Assembly: GCF_040096185.1 (NCBI RefSeq)
Contig: NZ_JBBMFF010000088.1
Span: 1-6,186 of the forward strand
Source: JAZOXB01 sp040096185
GTDB taxonomy: Bacteria > Bacillota > Clostridia > Oscillospirales > Oscillospiraceae
DNA length: 6,186 bases
Reading direction: 5' to 3'
Shown here: piece by piece, positions 4,927-6,186 of the stretch
Layout: every line of letters starts with the position of its first letter
How positions within the stretch are numbered: the first letter of the stretch is position 1
Notes under the pieces: generated by a model
The model's database searches: none
The model's input: the letters and a program-made list of their open reading frames with translations, nothing else
Told to the model about the DNA's origin: nothing
Made by a program: the position numbers and the translations under genes

Positions 4927-6021
4927 TTATGCGCCGAAATAGGCCTGAATTTCCTGCATGCGTGCGCTCTGCGCAACGTGGAAGGGGCAGCGGCTGTCGC
5001 AGTGCCCGCAGCCGACGCAGTCCTCTGCGCGGTGCTCAAGCGTCAGATAGTGCTCCTTCGCGAGGCCGTCGCCGAGGCGCGCCAGATCGTAATACTTATT
5101 GATAAGGCCGATATCCAGCCCGACCGGGCAGGGCTGGCAGTGCTTGCAGTAGACGCACTTGCCCTTGGAATCCTCCGGCGTGAACGCGCTGATGCAGGAA
5201 TAGTCACGCTCCTCGGCGGAGGTATCAAAGAAGTCCAGCACCTCGCGCAATTCCTGCTCGCTGCCGTAGCCGGGCAGGACTGTCAGTACGCCCGGCTTAT
5301 CGAGCGCATACTGGATGCACTGCGCCTTCGTCAGCGCCTTGCCGAACGGAGACCGGGCGGCATCGAGCAGCTGCCCGCCGCAGAACGGCTTCATGACCGT
5401 GATACCGACGCCGTCACGCTGGCAGTGAGCGTACATCGCATTGCGTTCCTCGCTGCCGCCGATGCCATAGTCACCTTTGCCATAATCGTAGATGGGATTC
5501 ACACTGAACATGACGACATCAATGAACTTCCGGTCCAGCATTTCCTCGACCAGCGCCGGAGTGTGCGAGGAAAGGCCCAGATGATGCACGACACCGCTGC
5601 GCTTCATCTCGAGCAGATAGTCCAGCACGCCGTTTTTCTCGTAAGTAACCAGGTCGCTGGCCTCATCGATGCAGTGGATAAAGCCGAAATCGATGTAGTC
5701 CGTCTTCAGATTCCGAAGCTGCCAGTCGACGGAGCGCTTCACGCCCTCAAGGTCGGTCGTCCAGCCGTATTCGCCGCTTGTATAGTCCGCGCCGAAGTGA
5801 ACCTGCAGGTAGACGCGGTCTCGCAGATCCTGCAGGGCCTTGCCATAGGCGCCGAAGATCGCTGCATGGCCGCCTGCCATGTCAAAACAATTCACGCCCA
5901 GCTCGACCGCAGCGCGGACAGTCCCGATGATCTCGCTTTCCGGCCGCGCGCCGATGACGGACGAGCCCATGCCGATGACGCCGATCCGCTCGCCACCATG
6001 GGGTAAGGTACGATATTCCAT
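4927..6021 (-). CDS. Aldo/keto reductase with C-terminal 2x[4Fe-4S] ferredoxin domain
   Basis: A 364-residue protein. Residues 1 to about 270 form an aldo/keto reductase barrel: GMGSSVIG near the start, FDMAGGH (46-52), TDYIDFGFIHC (107-117) and GVLTVLPGYGS near the end of the barrel. The C-terminus has two cysteine clusters, C289/C292/C295/C298 followed by Pro, and C335/C338/C341/C345 followed by Pro, as for two 4Fe-4S clusters. Of the usual Asp-Tyr-Lys-His catalytic set, Asp47 and His116 are present, but the Tyr position holds His52 and the Lys position appears to hold His75, so classical NADPH carbonyl reduction is doubtful. AAGGAGG lies four bases before ATG 6021. It is the first gene of a two-gene operon with the iron-sulfur flavoprotein. 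No clear promoter was found in the 60 bases between it and the rRNA terminator. Confidence 0.92.
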   Translation of the reverse strand: MEYRTLPHGGERIGVIGMGSSVIGARPESEIIGTVRAAVELGVNCFDMAGGHAAIFGAYGKALQDLRDRVYLQVHFGADYTSGEYGWTTDLEGVKRSVDWQLRNLKTDYIDFGFIHCIDEASDLVTYEKNGVLDYLLEMKRSGVVHHLGLSSHTPALVEEMLDRKFIDVVMFSVNPIYDYGKGDYGIGGSEERNAMYAHCQRDGVGITVMKPFCGGQLLDAARSPFGKALTKAQCIQYALDKPGVLTVLPGYGSEQELREVLDFFDTSAEERDYSCISAFTPEDSKGKCVYCKHCQPCPVGLDIGLINKYYDLARLGDGLAKEHYLTLEHRAEDCVGCGHCDSRCPFHVAQSARMQEIQAYFGA

Positions 6022-6081
6022 GCTTCCTCCTTCTGCGCCGCAGCGCTTCCGATCCAGTTTGATATAAACGGGTAGAATATG

Positions 6082-6109
6082 AAAAGAACCTGCCGATTGG
6101 CAGGTTCTT
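6082..6109 (-). terminator. Terminator of the rRNA operon
   Basis: On the - strand AAGAACCTGCC (6109-6099) pairs perfectly with GGCAGGTTCTT (6094-6084) around a four-base loop, with the T-run extending to 6082. It starts one base after the predicted 3' end of the 5S rRNA. Confidence 0.9.
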
Positions 6110-6110
6110 A

Positions 6111-6186
6111 TGTTGGCGTTACCTATCTTCCCGTGCAGTCACCCGCAAAGTATTGTCGGCGCAAATGAGCTTAACTTCTGTGTTCG
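6111..6186 (-). rRNA. rrf: 5S ribosomal RNA, 3' part (partial)
   Basis: Read on the - strand the window edge begins CGAACACAGAAGTTAAG, the universally conserved loop B/helix III segment of 5S rRNA, and continues through GCGGGTGACTGCACGGGAAG to GATAGGTAACGCC. About 76 of roughly 117 nt are present; the 5' part lies beyond 6186. The 3' end is set at 6111, assuming the final CGCCAACA closes helix I with the missing 5' end. This marks the end of an rRNA operon transcribed toward the aldo/keto reductase gene. Confidence 0.95.

Noticed and set aside
4914..5039. Extended N-terminus for the flavoprotein
   Set aside because: The extension lies inside the aldo/keto reductase gene, while ATG 4913 has an ideal ribosome site and begins the flavodoxin fold directly.
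3816..5102. 428-codon + strand frame across the membrane protein and flavoprotein
   Set aside because: It spans two genes, a terminator and a promoter on the other strand, with low-complexity composition and no domain.
4978..6006. + strand frame opposite the aldo/keto reductase
   Set aside because: Complement of a gene with intact ferredoxin cysteines and ribosome site; no recognisable motif of its own.

Overview
The window looks like chromosomal DNA of a GC-rich Gram-positive gut-type Clostridium relative, probably Oscillospiraceae or Ruminococcaceae. The reasons are strong AGGAGG ribosome sites, the compact rpsF-ssb-rpsR operon, an Lsa-type ABC-F protein, and a ferredoxin-tailed aldo/keto reductase of a type I associate with gut Clostridia. 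The placement comes from recall of protein similarity, not a search.

Layout. The first 350 bases hold an AT-rich perfect inverted repeat (66-105) and a small membrane-protein gene (183-344) that may have lost its true N-terminus to an in-frame TGA. A near-consensus promoter (409-437) and a structured leader then drive rpsF (S6), ssb and rpsR (S18, zinc-binding type) on the + strand, closed by a strong terminator at 1611-1645.

Everything after that is on the - strand. Read in its own direction, from 6186 downwards, it starts with the 3' part of a 5S rRNA and its terminator. Next come an aldo/keto reductase with two 4Fe-4S motifs and a translationally coupled iron-sulfur flavoprotein, ended by a terminator (4239-4274). 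A promoter placed directly behind that terminator serves an unrecognised multi-span membrane protein. Last is an Lsa-like ABC-F ribosome protection protein, which converges on rpsR.

The most interesting element is the roughly 240-nt leader of the ABC-F gene. It has its own promoter (TTGTAA, 17 nt, TATAAT), a six-codon leader ORF with a ribosome site (MRHISC), long nested base pairing that involves that ORF, and an intrinsic terminator just before the ABC-F ribosome site. The octamer TTTCCTGC occurs both in the leader ORF and in the 3' arm of the terminator, and one segment between them can pair with either copy. This is the layout expected of ribosome-mediated transcription attenuation, in which a ribosome stalled by an antibiotic switches on the protection protein. 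I found no CRISPR array, transposase, phage gene or tRNA.
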